Below, piece after piece: positions 8,375 to 18,500 of a stretch of 64,000 nt of DNA. Origin of the DNA: JBBATK01 sp039810585 (lineage in GTDB: Bacteria; Bacteroidota; Ignavibacteria; Kapaibacteriales; NICIL-2); NCBI GenBank assembly GCA_039810585.1, contig JBDHXF010000009.1:1-64000 (forward strand), read 5' to 3'. The stretch's first letter is position 1; each line of letters starts with the position of its first letter. Made by a program: the position numbers and the translations under genes. Under the pieces are notes generated by a model, which had not been told where the DNA came from, searched no databases, and worked only from the letters and a program-made list of their open reading frames with translations.

Positions 8375-11293
8375 ATGACTCAACCCTTGCACCGTCTATG
8401 GATGTGTCTGTGCCTGACATGGTGTCTGGTCGTAAGTGTGCCCACTCAGGCACAACATCTGTGTTTCGAGACATTAGCTCCAAACCACTTCCCGATACTG
8501 CAGGCTACCCTGAAGATGGTGGACACCGGTGGACGAGTATGTGTTCCTTCCTCTGCGTCTGAAGTTTCTGTGAAGGAAAACGGCAAGGAGAGAGTGCCGA
8601 CCATGAGCGTGCTGACCGACAGCGTCGCTCCTGTTTGCGCGACCGCCTTTGTGGTGGATTGTGCAAGCTCGATGAGCGAGATTGGAGATACGCAGCGTCA
8701 TTTAACACGACTTCAAATGACGCAGTATGCCGTGGACTCGACGCTCAAAGGTATCTACAATCCTCTACATTACTGGGCTTGTGTTTCGTTTGCGGCAACG
8801 GCTTCCACGCGCTATCCACTCACCCAGAACAGTAGTGCCATTCCTGCCGAGATCTCCCAGCTAAAGACTACCGGTGAGGCTAATTTCACGAGTGCTCTTT
8901 TGCAGTATGTAGGTGGTCCCCTTGTCCTCTTGGCGTCTTCGCCGATCGGGGCAAGGCGGTCGATCATCTTGATCAGTGACGGTCGTACAGGGCAACCAAT
9001 CGCTGTCGACTCTATTATCCGCAATTACCTTGTGAATAACATAGCGTGCTATATCATTTCACTTGATACTGCAGTAGGGCCGGAGCTTAACCGTATAGCA
9101 ATCAAAACAGGCGGCTATGCCGTTCAAGCGAATTCCTTGGACGAATTACAGCGAGAGCTGAGCGGAATTATGCATTGTATGCAGGCTGAACAGCACATCG
9201 CACTGCAATGGCGAACGGACTACGCCTGTTTACTGGAGCCAAGCACGCGCAGCGTGACAATTAAAGTGCAAAGAGATCTGGTTGCCACAGAAACGTCAGA
9301 TTATCAAGTTCTACTGAGTCAGTATGGGAGCGTTGTGGCAAAGTACGACCTCTTGGACTTCGGAGATCTCGGTCCAGGCGACTCCGCCACGCAAGTGCTT
9401 CCCATAAAAGTGAGCGGCGTTCCTTTTGCACTCCAAGGATTGCGCGTAGAGCCCGCTCAATTCTTCAAGGTTGTGGATAGCGGACAAAAGACTCCCGGCG
9501 ATACAATCAAACCCGGCGAAGAGTGGGAGATTAAAGTGAGCTGCACACCGGATGCCGTGCGCACGGGACGCAGCGCGGTGCTGTATATCGACGGAACTCC
9601 CTGTTCATTAGAGGTGCATCTGTTGGTCGACAGTTCGCTGTTTCGTATCGACTCACCGACAGCCTATACAACGTATAGCTTATGTGATACCATTGATATT
9701 CAGTGGACGAATGCAGACACCAACAAGTCTGTGGATCTGTGGTACACGGCTAACAGCGACTCCACGCAGCCGGAATGGCACTTGATAGAGTGTAATCTGC
9801 ATGAGCGGCAGTACCACTGGCACAGTCCGGTTGCCACGAACGCCATGCGCTTGAGGGCTGGATACGGTGAAATGCAATGGCTGAAGTCGTTCGGCAGTAG
9901 TACTGATGAGACAGTCGCCAACATCGTACTCGATCCCAACCAAAGCGCAGTCTACATAGGCGGAAGCTTCGCCGATACCCTGTTTACCAATGAGGCTGAG
10001 ATAGTATCAAGCGGCGATCGTGATGCCTTTGTGGCAAAAGTGGATAGCGCGGGTGGCCTGCAGTGGATGCGACCGATTGGTGGATCGGGAGCAGACAGTC
10101 TGTGTGGCATCAGCGTCGATAGTCTTGGGCATGTGTATGCTTGCGGTCGCTTCAGTAGTCCGACAATGATTATGGCAGCAGACACCTTGAGTCGTAGTAC
10201 CTATGATAGCTCCAACATTTACCTCTGCTCCTTCGCTCCCGACGGCACACTAATTTGGGCGGTATGCGGCGGGGGAGGCATGGTGGATACGTCCAACGTA
10301 GAGGTCGATTCCATTAGCTATAAGGATGGAGTTGTTTATCTCAAAGGACGCTTTGCCAATATCCTCGTGATGACGAGCTCCGGCATTTCCGGCGGAAGCA
10401 TTAAAGGAGTAAATGGTTACAGCGCGATGCAGGCCTTTACAGCTGCCTATTCTATCGATGGAAATCTCCTGTGGATTTCTCAGGACAAGAGTAGTCGTCC
10501 CTACGAGCGTTCAGAAATCACGAGTACGAACGGACTGAGCTACACGGTTGGTCTTTATCGTGGTACCTACAGCGCCGGAGCCCATATACCCGAGCTACAG
10601 AGTAGAGGTGCGAAGGATATCGTTCTTCGCTCGTGGAAGCATGATGCTGTAAGTAACACTGTCGAGACATCCGCATTGGTGGTACAGTCAGCACCGTGGT
10701 ACTGTAATTGGGAAATCTTTGAAACGCCTGCGGTGAAGGTTGGCGACAGCATCCTCGCAAAGCTGGGATTCGGACTCCCGGTTAATAATTCCGGCTTCGA
10801 TCAGGAAATCATCGGTGCTCGTGTGCTCTATCATTCCGACAGTCTTGCGACGGTCGTGTCGCCATCGCCTGGGCAAATAGTTCATCTGTACGAACATATT
10901 CCTCTGGAGCTATTGATTCATCCACGGACCAGTGGACATTTCCTCATCGCAGTGGAGATTCGAACACGTTGCGCTGCGGATACCGTCTACATTTCGTTTA
11001 CATCATACGGTGCAAGTGAGGTGGTCGACGTAGGGGCAAACGATTTCAAACTCTATCCTAATCCCTGCGACGCGGTGTTGACATTGGACTTCTCTGAGAC
11101 GGTGTCTAGTAGAGACGTGCGCCTGGAGCTCTTTTCGCTGCAAGGTGAGCGAGTGCTCAGCAGCGTTGTACAAGCTTATTCTCAGACAAAGCGATGCGAA
11201 CTCGATGTAAGCGCCGTGCCGAACGGAGTGTATTATGCCCATTTGTACGTTGGAGAATCAATCATATGTCGCCCGGTTCACATCATACATTAG
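8375..11293 (+). CDS. Paralogous secreted VWA/T9SS protein with degenerate MIDAS
   Basis: The 972-aa product is a tandem duplicate of the upstream protein with the same order: signal peptide (cleavage near TQAQ), VWA domain, ASH-like domain, SBBP-like repeats and a T9SS sorting domain (FKLYPNPCDAVL onward). Shared text includes YGDRDAF/SGDRDAF and SFGGSGTD/PIGGSGAD in the propeller. The MIDAS reads DCASS instead of DxSxS, so the first serine is alanine (residue 97). The later aspartate (ISDG) is kept. Metal-dependent ligand binding may therefore be altered. ATG 8375 gives a normal signal peptide; the TTG at 8336 is less likely. It is probably cotranscribed with the gene before it. Confidence 0.87.
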   Translation: MTQPLHRLWMCLCLTWCLVVSVPTQAQHLCFETLAPNHFPILQATLKMVDTGGRVCVPSSASEVSVKENGKERVPTMSVLTDSVAPVCATAFVVDCASSMSEIGDTQRHLTRLQMTQYAVDSTLKGIYNPLHYWACVSFAATASTRYPLTQNSSAIPAEISQLKTTGEANFTSALLQYVGGPLVLLASSPIGARRSIILISDGRTGQPIAVDSIIRNYLVNNIACYIISLDTAVGPELNRIAIKTGGYAVQANSLDELQRELSGIMHCMQAEQHIALQWRTDYACLLEPSTRSVTIKVQRDLVATETSDYQVLLSQYGSVVAKYDLLDFGDLGPGDSATQVLPIKVSGVPFALQGLRVEPAQFFKVVDSGQKTPGDTIKPGEEWEIKVSCTPDAVRTGRSAVLYIDGTPCSLEVHLLVDSSLFRIDSPTAYTTYSLCDTIDIQWTNADTNKSVDLWYTANSDSTQPEWHLIECNLHERQYHWHSPVATNAMRLRAGYGEMQWLKSFGSSTDETVANIVLDPNQSAVYIGGSFADTLFTNEAEIVSSGDRDAFVAKVDSAGGLQWMRPIGGSGADSLCGISVDSLGHVYACGRFSSPTMIMAADTLSRSTYDSSNIYLCSFAPDGTLIWAVCGGGGMVDTSNVEVDSISYKDGVVYLKGRFANILVMTSSGISGGSIKGVNGYSAMQAFTAAYSIDGNLLWISQDKSSRPYERSEITSTNGLSYTVGLYRGTYSAGAHIPELQSRGAKDIVLRSWKHDAVSNTVETSALVVQSAPWYCNWEIFETPAVKVGDSILAKLGFGLPVNNSGFDQEIIGARVLYHSDSLATVVSPSPGQIVHLYEHIPLELLIHPRTSGHFLIAVEIRTRCAADTVYISFTSYGASEVVDVGANDFKLYPNPCDAVLTLDFSETVSSRDVRLELFSLQGERVLSSVVQAYSQTKRCELDVSAVPNGVYYAHLYVGESIICRPVHIIH

Positions 11294-11533
11294 GCTTGCC
11301 GCAGCGAAGTGGAACGGAACGGAAGCAAATAGCGAAAGAAGAGGATGACTCGTGACCGGTCGCAGCGGCGAGGCCAGAATGCAAAGAGATTCTGAAAGCA
11401 GAGGGCTCTGCCGGAATAGGTGCCTAAAACGTTAACATCTCATTCATCAAACTGCTAAAATATCACTGGTACACCATCAGAATAACTCGTATTGTAGCGC
11501 ACAACATCCTCTTTTACTAACTAAGGATATGCC

Positions 11534-11998
11534 ATGAAAAGACAGTCTGTGTTGAGTCTTGTGCTCATTCTTTGCTCCGCACTGCTTATCTCCTCGTGCA
11601 GTAGCAGTACATCGTCGACAAATACACCGGCGGGACAATCGGTTACCGTTGGCGGAACGACGACGTCAAACTTGACGGTAGTGGGCACCTCTACCAGTAT
11701 CTATCAAATCACCGGAGTCGATGCAGCGGGAGCCGGCGCCACAACGATTGGTGTTGGATTTGGTTCGAAGCCAACCTCTAGTGGCACGTATACCGCTATT
11801 GCCGGCAACCCAAGCGGTACGAACTGTGTGGTTGCTCTTATTCAGAATCAAGTGAGCTATGGCTCGCTATCGGGAGGAAGTGTTCAAGTGAGCGTGTCCG
11901 GTAGCAGTGTTACCGTTACGTTTTCCAACTTAAGCTTAACAAATCCTATCAATCCTACCGACACTAAAACAGTGTCTGCCAATTTAACCGCTAACTAG
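11534..11998 (+). CDS. Small Ser/Thr-rich lipoprotein (paralogue family member 1)
   Basis: The 154-aa protein has a signal peptide and lipobox (LLISSCS) followed by a Ser/Thr-rich linker and a compact all-beta domain of about 120 residues. The domain has conserved landmarks: a TVGGTT-like start, SGTYT, a NCVVALIQ strand, GGSVQVSVSGSSV, and a NPINPTDTKTVSANLT end. The same landmarks occur in the proteins at 12471-12938 and 22118-22582. AAGGA lies nine bases before the ATG. A strong terminator follows at 12124. I recognise no named family; the role is unknown. Confidence 0.85.
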   Translation: MKRQSVLSLVLILCSALLISSCSSSTSSTNTPAGQSVTVGGTTTSNLTVVGTSTSIYQITGVDAAGAGATTIGVGFGSKPTSSGTYTAIAGNPSGTNCVVALIQNQVSYGSLSGGSVQVSVSGSSVTVTFSNLSLTNPINPTDTKTVSANLTAN

Positions 11999-12470
11999 TA
12001 AGACGAGTTTTCTTCATGCGAGTCAGTTCACAATTCTCATACAGCGGATTGATACGACTAGCAGCCTCACGTTGACACTTGACGGACCGTGCTCATACGG
12101 TGCACCTGCCCGTACTGCAGAACAAAATCCTGATGCCGAACTATCGGTCCATCGGGATTTTTTTTTGCCCACTTTCTCCTCGTCACATGCGCTGCGCTAA
12201 GCGGCGGGAATTAGAGAAAAATAAGATTTAATTCAAGCCTAAAAAATGAATGACATCACACTCTAATTTTGTACTGGCGTTGTGGTTGTTATAACGTGCA
12301 TGCGAAAAAACATGAGGTGCTGATAGATTATTAGACCCAAAAAGTGTAACACGATGGGTTTGTTTTTCAGAGCCAGACAAGCAACATTGACGACCGCATC
12401 ATTTCTAATCATGCAGAATGGTGTACACACAACATCGCGAATATTCCCTTTCACATTTAAGGAGTTTGCC
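11999..12470. other. Intergenic region between two lipoprotein paralogues
   Basis: Apart from the terminator at 12124-12166, this 472-bp stretch is AT-rich downstream of 12200 and presumably carries the promoter of the next lipoprotein gene. No further gene or repeat is apparent. Confidence 0.5.
12124..12166 (+). terminator. Rho-independent terminator
   Basis: The stem AAAATCCTGATG / CATCGGGATTTT (12124-12135 and 12150-12161, one wobble pair) is extended by CCGA/TCGG around an ACTA loop and ends in a run of T. It lies 125 bp after the lipoprotein stop codon at 11998. Confidence 0.9.
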
Positions 12471-12938
12471 ATGAAACGTTTATGTTCAATGAGTCTCGTT
12501 CTCATGCTGTGTGCGGCTCTCGCTTTTACGTCATGCAGCAGTAGTACGTCTTCCACCCCAACGACCGGTGGCACAACAGTTACCATCGACGGAACCACAT
12601 CCACAACGTGGTCGGTCTCATCCATCACAGCGAACCTTTTTCAAGTCACGGCGATTAATGTTAGCGGCAGTGCGTCATCTGTGATTACGATGGATTTTAA
12701 TAAAAAGCCAACCTCGAACGGGACGTACTCGATTACCACCAATGTTCCAAGCAATAACACCTGTATGCTCCTCTATAATTTGGACAGCTCAGCTTTCTCT
12801 GCTATGGATGGAGGTACTATTCAGGTTACTGTTTCCGGCAGCACCATTAGCTTTAGCTTCACGAACGTGAAAGTGACCAATATGACAGATCAAAGCCAAA
12901 CGAAGACGATTACTGCCACGTTAACGCTCAATTCCTAG
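12471..12938 (+). CDS. Small Ser/Thr-rich lipoprotein (paralogue family member 2)
   Basis: The 155-aa lipoprotein has lipobox FTSCS and the same domain plan as the protein at 11534: TVTIDGTT, SNGTYSI, NTCMLLYNL, GGTIQVTVSGSTISFSF and TKTITATLT. The start at 12471 is fixed by the signal peptide (MKRLCSMSLVLMLC) and by AAGGAG ten bases upstream. An in-frame start at 12354 would place 39 non-signal residues in front. Each copy has its own terminator (12124 and 13052), so the paralogues are separate transcription units. The function is unknown. Confidence 0.86.
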   Translation: MKRLCSMSLVLMLCAALAFTSCSSSTSSTPTTGGTTVTIDGTTSTTWSVSSITANLFQVTAINVSGSASSVITMDFNKKPTSNGTYSITTNVPSNNTCMLLYNLDSSAFSAMDGGTIQVTVSGSTISFSFTNVKVTNMTDQSQTKTITATLTLNS

Positions 12939-13338
12939 CAAGTGCTGTAGCAGTTTTGGCTTCGTGCTTTTAGGTCTCTCACGCTGAGTGACAGGTTGTT
13001 CCGGGTGCCGGCCTAGAAGCAATTGCTGAGAGTATTCGAACAATTCACTTGATCCCGACTCGAGCTTCTGCTCGACGTCGGGATTTCTTTTTGTGAGTTG
13101 CCGGTGCGTCAAGAGCGCTGCCGCAGGCAGCAGGCTATGAAGAACCGAAGGCCTGCGATGAGCTAAAAAACGGGAATTCGGTGATATTTCCTTGATGGTG
13201 CCGATTTTTTACAAATTTTTGTCGTTGATGTAACCTCAGGTCCCGCATTCAGCTCTTAGAGATGTACGCTGAATATGCAGACGCACTGACAATGCCGCTC
13301 GCAGCGAGACACGAAATCCGAAACGCACGTCCTCCGAC
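12939..13338. other. Intergenic region with terminator and a small GC hairpin
   Basis: This gap contains the terminator at 13052-13092 and a perfect 6-bp hairpin with GCA loop (GCTGCC at 13117-13122, GGCAGC at 13126-13131). The AT-rich stretch 13190-13235 probably holds the promoter of the ECF sigma operon. No gene is seen. Confidence 0.55.
13052..13092 (+). terminator. Rho-independent terminator
   Basis: The stem ATCCCGAC / GTCGGGAT (13052-13059 and 13077-13084) is extended by CGAGC/GCTCG around a TTCT loop and followed by TTCTTTTT. It ends the transcript of the lipoprotein at 12471-12938. Confidence 0.9.
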
Positions 13339-13881
13339 ATGAACGCGCACGATAAACAAGAACGATTCATGATACTCTACAAGCCGCTTCAGCAGCGACT
13401 TGAGCGTTATGCGCTGTCGCTCACCCGCGACCGAGATGAAGCCAAGGATGTGATTGGTGAAACCGTTCTCAAGGCCTTTGAACACTTCGACCAACTTCGT
13501 GAGGAACAAGCCTTCTTGAGTTTTCTCTTTACGATTGCTACACGTGTTCTGCAGCAACGCAAGTTTCGTCGGGCCGATCGTATGAGTGATGAGCAAGTGG
13601 AAGATTTGTTCGACAACTACACGCAGCCGGATGTGGCAGCGGACGTTGCAGCTCTCTACGCCGCGTTGGACAAGCTCTCGCCCGAACAACGTCAGGCTAT
13701 TATCCTGGCGGAGATCGAGGGTTTCTCGCACAAAGAAATACGCGACATCCAGGGCGGTTCACTCACTGCGGTTAAGGTTCGGGTTTTTCGCGCAAAGCGT
13801 CGTCTTGCCAAACTCATGGGCAGTAATGCCTTTGACGAGGAAGAAGAAGAGAGCGACGTTGGTCTGGCGGTTGACAGTTAA
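13339..13881 (+). CDS. ECF-type RNA polymerase sigma factor
   Basis: The 180-aa protein is the size of an ECF sigma factor. Region 2 is visible at about residues 12-80 (YALSLTRDRDEAKDVIGETVLKAF, core-binding and -10 recognition). Region 4 lies at about 105-165 (LDKLSPEQRQAIILAEIEG, then SHKEIRDIQGGSLTAVKVRVFRAKRRL, the helix-turn-helix for -35 recognition). The C-terminus is acidic. The next gene starts 61 bp later and encodes a single-pass membrane protein in the position where an anti-sigma factor is normally found. A third gene encoding a VIT-VWA outer-membrane protein follows closely. The three probably form one operon that this sigma factor may control. Confidence 0.93.
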   Translation: MNAHDKQERFMILYKPLQQRLERYALSLTRDRDEAKDVIGETVLKAFEHFDQLREEQAFLSFLFTIATRVLQQRKFRRADRMSDEQVEDLFDNYTQPDVAADVAALYAALDKLSPEQRQAIILAEIEGFSHKEIRDIQGGSLTAVKVRVFRAKRRLAKLMGSNAFDEEEEESDVGLAVDS

Positions 13882-13942
13882 AGACGCTCTGCGATGGTTC
13901 AGCTAATCGTTACCAACAACACAGATACTTTCTGTTGCTTCC

Positions 13943-15523
13943 ATGAAAGCTTCAAAACATCTTTCACACTACATGAAGAACGCGGCAGCGTTCGAAAGCA
14001 AGACGCCACTTTTCTCGGAGGACGAGTTGCGTCATATGCTGGAGAACGCTCCCGTTTCTTCTCCTCCGGTACGTGTGCCTTCACCATCTCTTTTCCGGAG
14101 GAATTTTATGATAGGCTCAGGTCTTCTTGCAGGCGCTGCCGCTGCGCTGCTACTTTGGAACACCGTTCTTCCCCCTGCTCAACAGCAGCAGAACGGAGTT
14201 TCCACTTCAAACGAATCCAACACACACCAACCGTCTTCCATTTCGCAAACACAACCAATTCCCGTGCCGAGCCCTTCGTCCGAGGCGCCGGCTGCGGCCT
14301 CCCAGCCATCCATGAATGACGGTATCCAATCGGATGCTCCACGGACGGATGAAAAACGCGCACAGTCGCTCATGGCCAGCCGTCGCTCGGCAGGTCGTGA
14401 CGATGCTGGCCCGATTGCAGCTACTATGCAGCAAAGCGTACCGACTGCCTTGGACACAAGAACAAAAACAGTACATACTCCCTCGAGTATTAAGGGATTA
14501 AAAGCTGTTGAATTGACATCCGAAGAACTCAAAGCCTTAGGTGTTAGCGTGCAGCCCGACGGCATACAACTAACCGCCACGCTTGGCTATGATGTTCAGG
14601 ATCCGGTCAGCCTGCAGGCCTTCCGCTCCAATTCCGGATCGAAGCAAACGCAGGTCAATTTCAATCAAGGTCAACTGGCCAACGTCATCAAATCGTTGGG
14701 CTACGATAATGTCGGCGCAATGCAGTTCAGCATCCGTCTTGATTCGTTCGACCTTCGGTCTACTTTACAACCAAAGTCAACCGAGCCCGAGATTGCTCCG
14801 GTGATGATTAGTCAACAAATCACCGACGCGCAGGGAAACAAGAATAACCGCATTCTCATCTTCGGTAATAGCGATCGTAATGCCTCGCAAAACTCTTCCA
14901 TTCAGAATGAGATGAGCGAGTTGTACGATCTCTATTCTATCAAGACATCCACAACAAACGCACCGACAACGAGCACGAAGGATCTTTCCAATTTCCCCGT
15001 CTTGTCGAAACTCATCCCCGTGCGCGTTACGCTTATGGATGACCATGGTGTGGGATCTGATATCATTCTTTGGTACTACCCGAACTCAACCTTCATCAAT
15101 GCCTTGCCACGCAGTATGGGCGAACGCATTCAAGACGAGCTAGATCGTGCCCATGCCGCCGAGGCGAACAACACGGCTCAAAATGCACCACCGGTGGTAC
15201 AAGCCCGGGAACGTGGCGAGTATCAATACATGGATGTGGCACGCGCAGCTAGTGGGGGAGTGGAGATTCTATCGCTCGGACCCAATCCTGCTCGCGAGCA
15301 AAGTACCATACATTATCGCCTGAATTCCGATAGAACGGTGAAAGTTGTATTGTATGACATGAGTGGTCGTTTGCTAAGCACCCTCGTCGATCAACTCAAC
15401 CCGGGCGTTGGTGAACACGAACAAGTTCTGGATTGTCATAACCTCAGTTCCGGAGCCTATCTGCTCTGCATTGTCAGTAACACCGGCGAACAAGCGGTTC
15501 AACGTTTTATCATCCAGAACTAA
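13943..15523 (+). CDS. Anti-sigma-like single-pass membrane protein with C-terminal T9SS sorting domain
   Basis: The 526-aa protein directly follows an ECF sigma gene. Residues 1-50 are a soluble N-terminus with a helical FSEDELRHMLENAP segment resembling short sigma-interacting tails of Bacteroidota. One TM helix spans about 56-74, preceded by RR, which predicts N-in/C-out topology. A low-complexity Pro/Ser/Gln linker follows (80-180), then a beta-rich domain. Residues about 437-526 match a T9SS type A sorting domain (LGPNPAREQSTIHYRL, YDMSGRLL, LSSGAYLLCI). A T9SS signal on a protein without a cleavable N-terminal signal is unusual. It could be processed, or span from cytoplasm to the outer membrane. 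Assignment as anti-sigma factor rests on position and topology, not on a recognised family. A second in-frame ATG lies at 13973. Confidence 0.75.
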   Translation: MKASKHLSHYMKNAAAFESKTPLFSEDELRHMLENAPVSSPPVRVPSPSLFRRNFMIGSGLLAGAAAALLLWNTVLPPAQQQQNGVSTSNESNTHQPSSISQTQPIPVPSPSSEAPAAASQPSMNDGIQSDAPRTDEKRAQSLMASRRSAGRDDAGPIAATMQQSVPTALDTRTKTVHTPSSIKGLKAVELTSEELKALGVSVQPDGIQLTATLGYDVQDPVSLQAFRSNSGSKQTQVNFNQGQLANVIKSLGYDNVGAMQFSIRLDSFDLRSTLQPKSTEPEIAPVMISQQITDAQGNKNNRILIFGNSDRNASQNSSIQNEMSELYDLYSIKTSTTNAPTTSTKDLSNFPVLSKLIPVRVTLMDDHGVGSDIILWYYPNSTFINALPRSMGERIQDELDRAHAAEANNTAQNAPPVVQARERGEYQYMDVARAASGGVEILSLGPNPAREQSTIHYRLNSDRTVKVVLYDMSGRLLSTLVDQLNPGVGEHEQVLDCHNLSSGAYLLCIVSNTGEQAVQRFIIQN

Positions 15524-15535
15524 GAGGGAACCATC

Positions 15536-18500
15536 ATGAAAAACAACACTACTGTAAAGAGCGGTTCCTTCTCTGTTAGTGCCGTGCCGAACAGCGCTAC
15601 ACTCGAACTGCGTCGTGTAATGCGATATGTACCACAAGAAAAAACCAGCATTCCGCCTCCTCGCCTTTATAACGCAGTGTCACTAACACATGCATTCCGC
15701 GCAACCATCGTTGCTGTATTCAGCGCGATCGTTATACTGGTAATGCCGGATTATGTGTCGGCTCAATATTCGTCCACCGCATCAGGGCCGAACACACCGG
15801 AGGAAGGTCTGCATTGCGGTTCGCCGAGGTTTATTGTGAAGTCGGGCGACAACAATGCCTTTGCCCTGAAACGCACCGAAGTGCAAGCAAATATCATCGG
15901 CGTACTTGCCGACGTGCAGGTCAAGCAGGTGTATGTCAACAGCGGCAAGACTCCTGTTGAAGCCACCTACATCTTTCCTGCATCCACTCGGGCAGCGGTG
16001 TATGGTATGACGATGACAGTGAAAGATCGCGTCATCAATGCCGTTGTGAAAGAAAAACAGCAGGCACGTCAGGTCTATCAACAAGCCGTGTCGTCAGGTC
16101 ACACCGCGTCACTGCTCGAACAGCTGAAACCCAACGTCTTTCAAATGAGTGTTGGCAACATCGGCTCCAACGATTCGGTCGTGGTTGTGCTGCATTACAG
16201 CGAAGCCATAGCCTACGCCGAAGGCGAGTACGAGTTCGTGTATCCGGCAGTGGTCGGTCCGCGCTATGCCTCATCCGTCAACGCCGCTGATTTTCAAGCG
16301 GTGCTCTCGAGCATGGATTTGCCCAAGGAAATCCCCGGTGACTTCTCGCTCAACGTTTCGTTGGCAACCGGCGTGGCATTGAAGCAGGTGGAGAGTCCGT
16401 CGCACAAACTCGATATACACTCCGTCAACGCCGGCACCAACGCTCCGGCTTCCATGTCGGATGCCAAGAGTATCACATCGCTGAGTCCGCAAATGGGTGG
16501 CCACGATGCCAACCGTGACTTCGTATTGCACTACCGCTTGAGTGGTCCGGCTATTGAGAGTGGTCTCTTACTCTCCAAGAGCAACGACGAGAACTTCTTC
16601 ATGCTCATGGTACAACCGCCACGTCAGGTCGAGATTCCCAACATTCTTCCGCGAGAGTATGTGTTTATTGTGGACGTCAGCGGTTCTATGCAAGGCAAGC
16701 CTCTGCAGACTGCTCAGCGACTGATGAGTGATCTGTTAGACAAGCTACGTCCAACCGATCGTTTCAACATTCTGTGCTTCTCAGGCTCGCAGCTCACGAT
16801 GTCGGACAATTCGGTAGAGCTTACACCCGGAAACAAAGAGCGTGCTCGCAACTTCCTCAACAATGGTTTTGGAGGAGGGGGCACAGAACTCCTGCCGGCA
16901 TTGCAACGTGCTTTTGGTATGAATGCAGCCGAGGGTTTTTCACGCAACTTCGTGGTCATCACCGACGGCTTCGTGCAATGCGAACCACAAGCCTTTGATC
17001 TGGTCCGCAAGAACTTAAACAAAGCCAACATCTACGCATTTGGTATCGGCCAATCCGTCAATCGGTTTCTCATGGAAGGCCTGGCCCGCGCCGGAAATGC
17101 AGAGCCGATGATTGTCACCGACATGAACGAAGCGCCCAAGATGGCCGACAAGTTCCGCGAGTACATCGAGGCACCGGTGCTTACGCACATTAGCGTGGAC
17201 TTCGGGAAACTTGATGCCTACGATGTGGATCCGATTAGCATACCCGATGTGTCGGCAAAGCGACCCATCATCGTGTTCGGCAAATGGAAGGGTGAAGCAA
17301 GCGGACTGGTGTCCTTGCACGGTACAGCCGCCAATGGCGCATATGATGTGAATATCGATCTCAGCGCCGAACCCATCCGTCCCGAAAACAGCGCGCTGCG
17401 TTACCTCTGGGCAAGAAACCGCATTCGCTTGATTCAAGATGGTGCTGCCAATGGCTGGGGCTACGCCACACCGATGACCACAGCGAACAAACAGGCCATC
17501 ACCGATCTGGGACTCAAGTATAATCTGCTAACGGATTACACTTCGTTTGTTGCCGTGGATAGTGTGATTAGTGTGGCGAAACAAGATGCCCAGTTGAAAG
17601 CACCGCAATCAGTTGATAGTGTCGCCTTTAAGAAAGAGCCGGAAGTGCAGCAAGGCTATTACAATACAACTGGCGGAACCGGCAGCGCAATGGCCAATAC
17701 ACTGCCTAAGATGTCACGTCAGAAAATTGCAATACCGCAAGCTAGCCCACAGCAATCGGGATCTGCCGATGCAAATTCAATTGCTGACAAGAAAGTACCA
17801 GGTCAACTAGTGACGAGTGGTGCGCTTAATACGGCTGGCGGAGTTTCAATTAGAGGGAGTCATGCGTCCGAAACCAAGATGCTAATAGATGGGCAAGACG
17901 TCAGTGACACAATTTCCGGAGGATTGGGTACGGCTGCCACATCAACCGGCGACATGAAGTATGCACCGACAGCCGCAAAGCCCGCACAGACTAATATTGC
18001 AAACCAGACTACCTCGAATACCAATACCTCGAATGCAAGCAACTCGGCAGCAAACGCGTCGAACGCACACAATGTTGGGACGGAGAATACCAGCAGTTCA
18101 AATTCGAGTACACCTGTCACAAGCGTGGTTGGTGGGGCTAGTGCCAACACAAGTTATGTGCCGCAAGTCTCTAACACGCAGGCAGACATAGGCGTCACCC
18201 GCTCCAACGCCTCTTCGTCTTACGGATCAACTACCGGAGGAGTTATTAATGAAGCGATTGACGGTGGCGATGGAGGCGGCGAAGAATCTCCATTGTGTGT
18301 GGTCAGTCACAGAAAACCTCTGTACGTTGGTCCAGTTATCGACGGATCCAGTTCTACCTGGCTTGCATCAAATGATGCTGCGTTCAGCATCAGAGACAAC
18401 AATTTTAAGAGCCGGGATCTCAAAGGATCAGGATTCGGAGCTGGTTTTAGTGCTGAGTATTTACTTGGTGATGCGAGGACAGCACGCAGTGCCTTCATTG

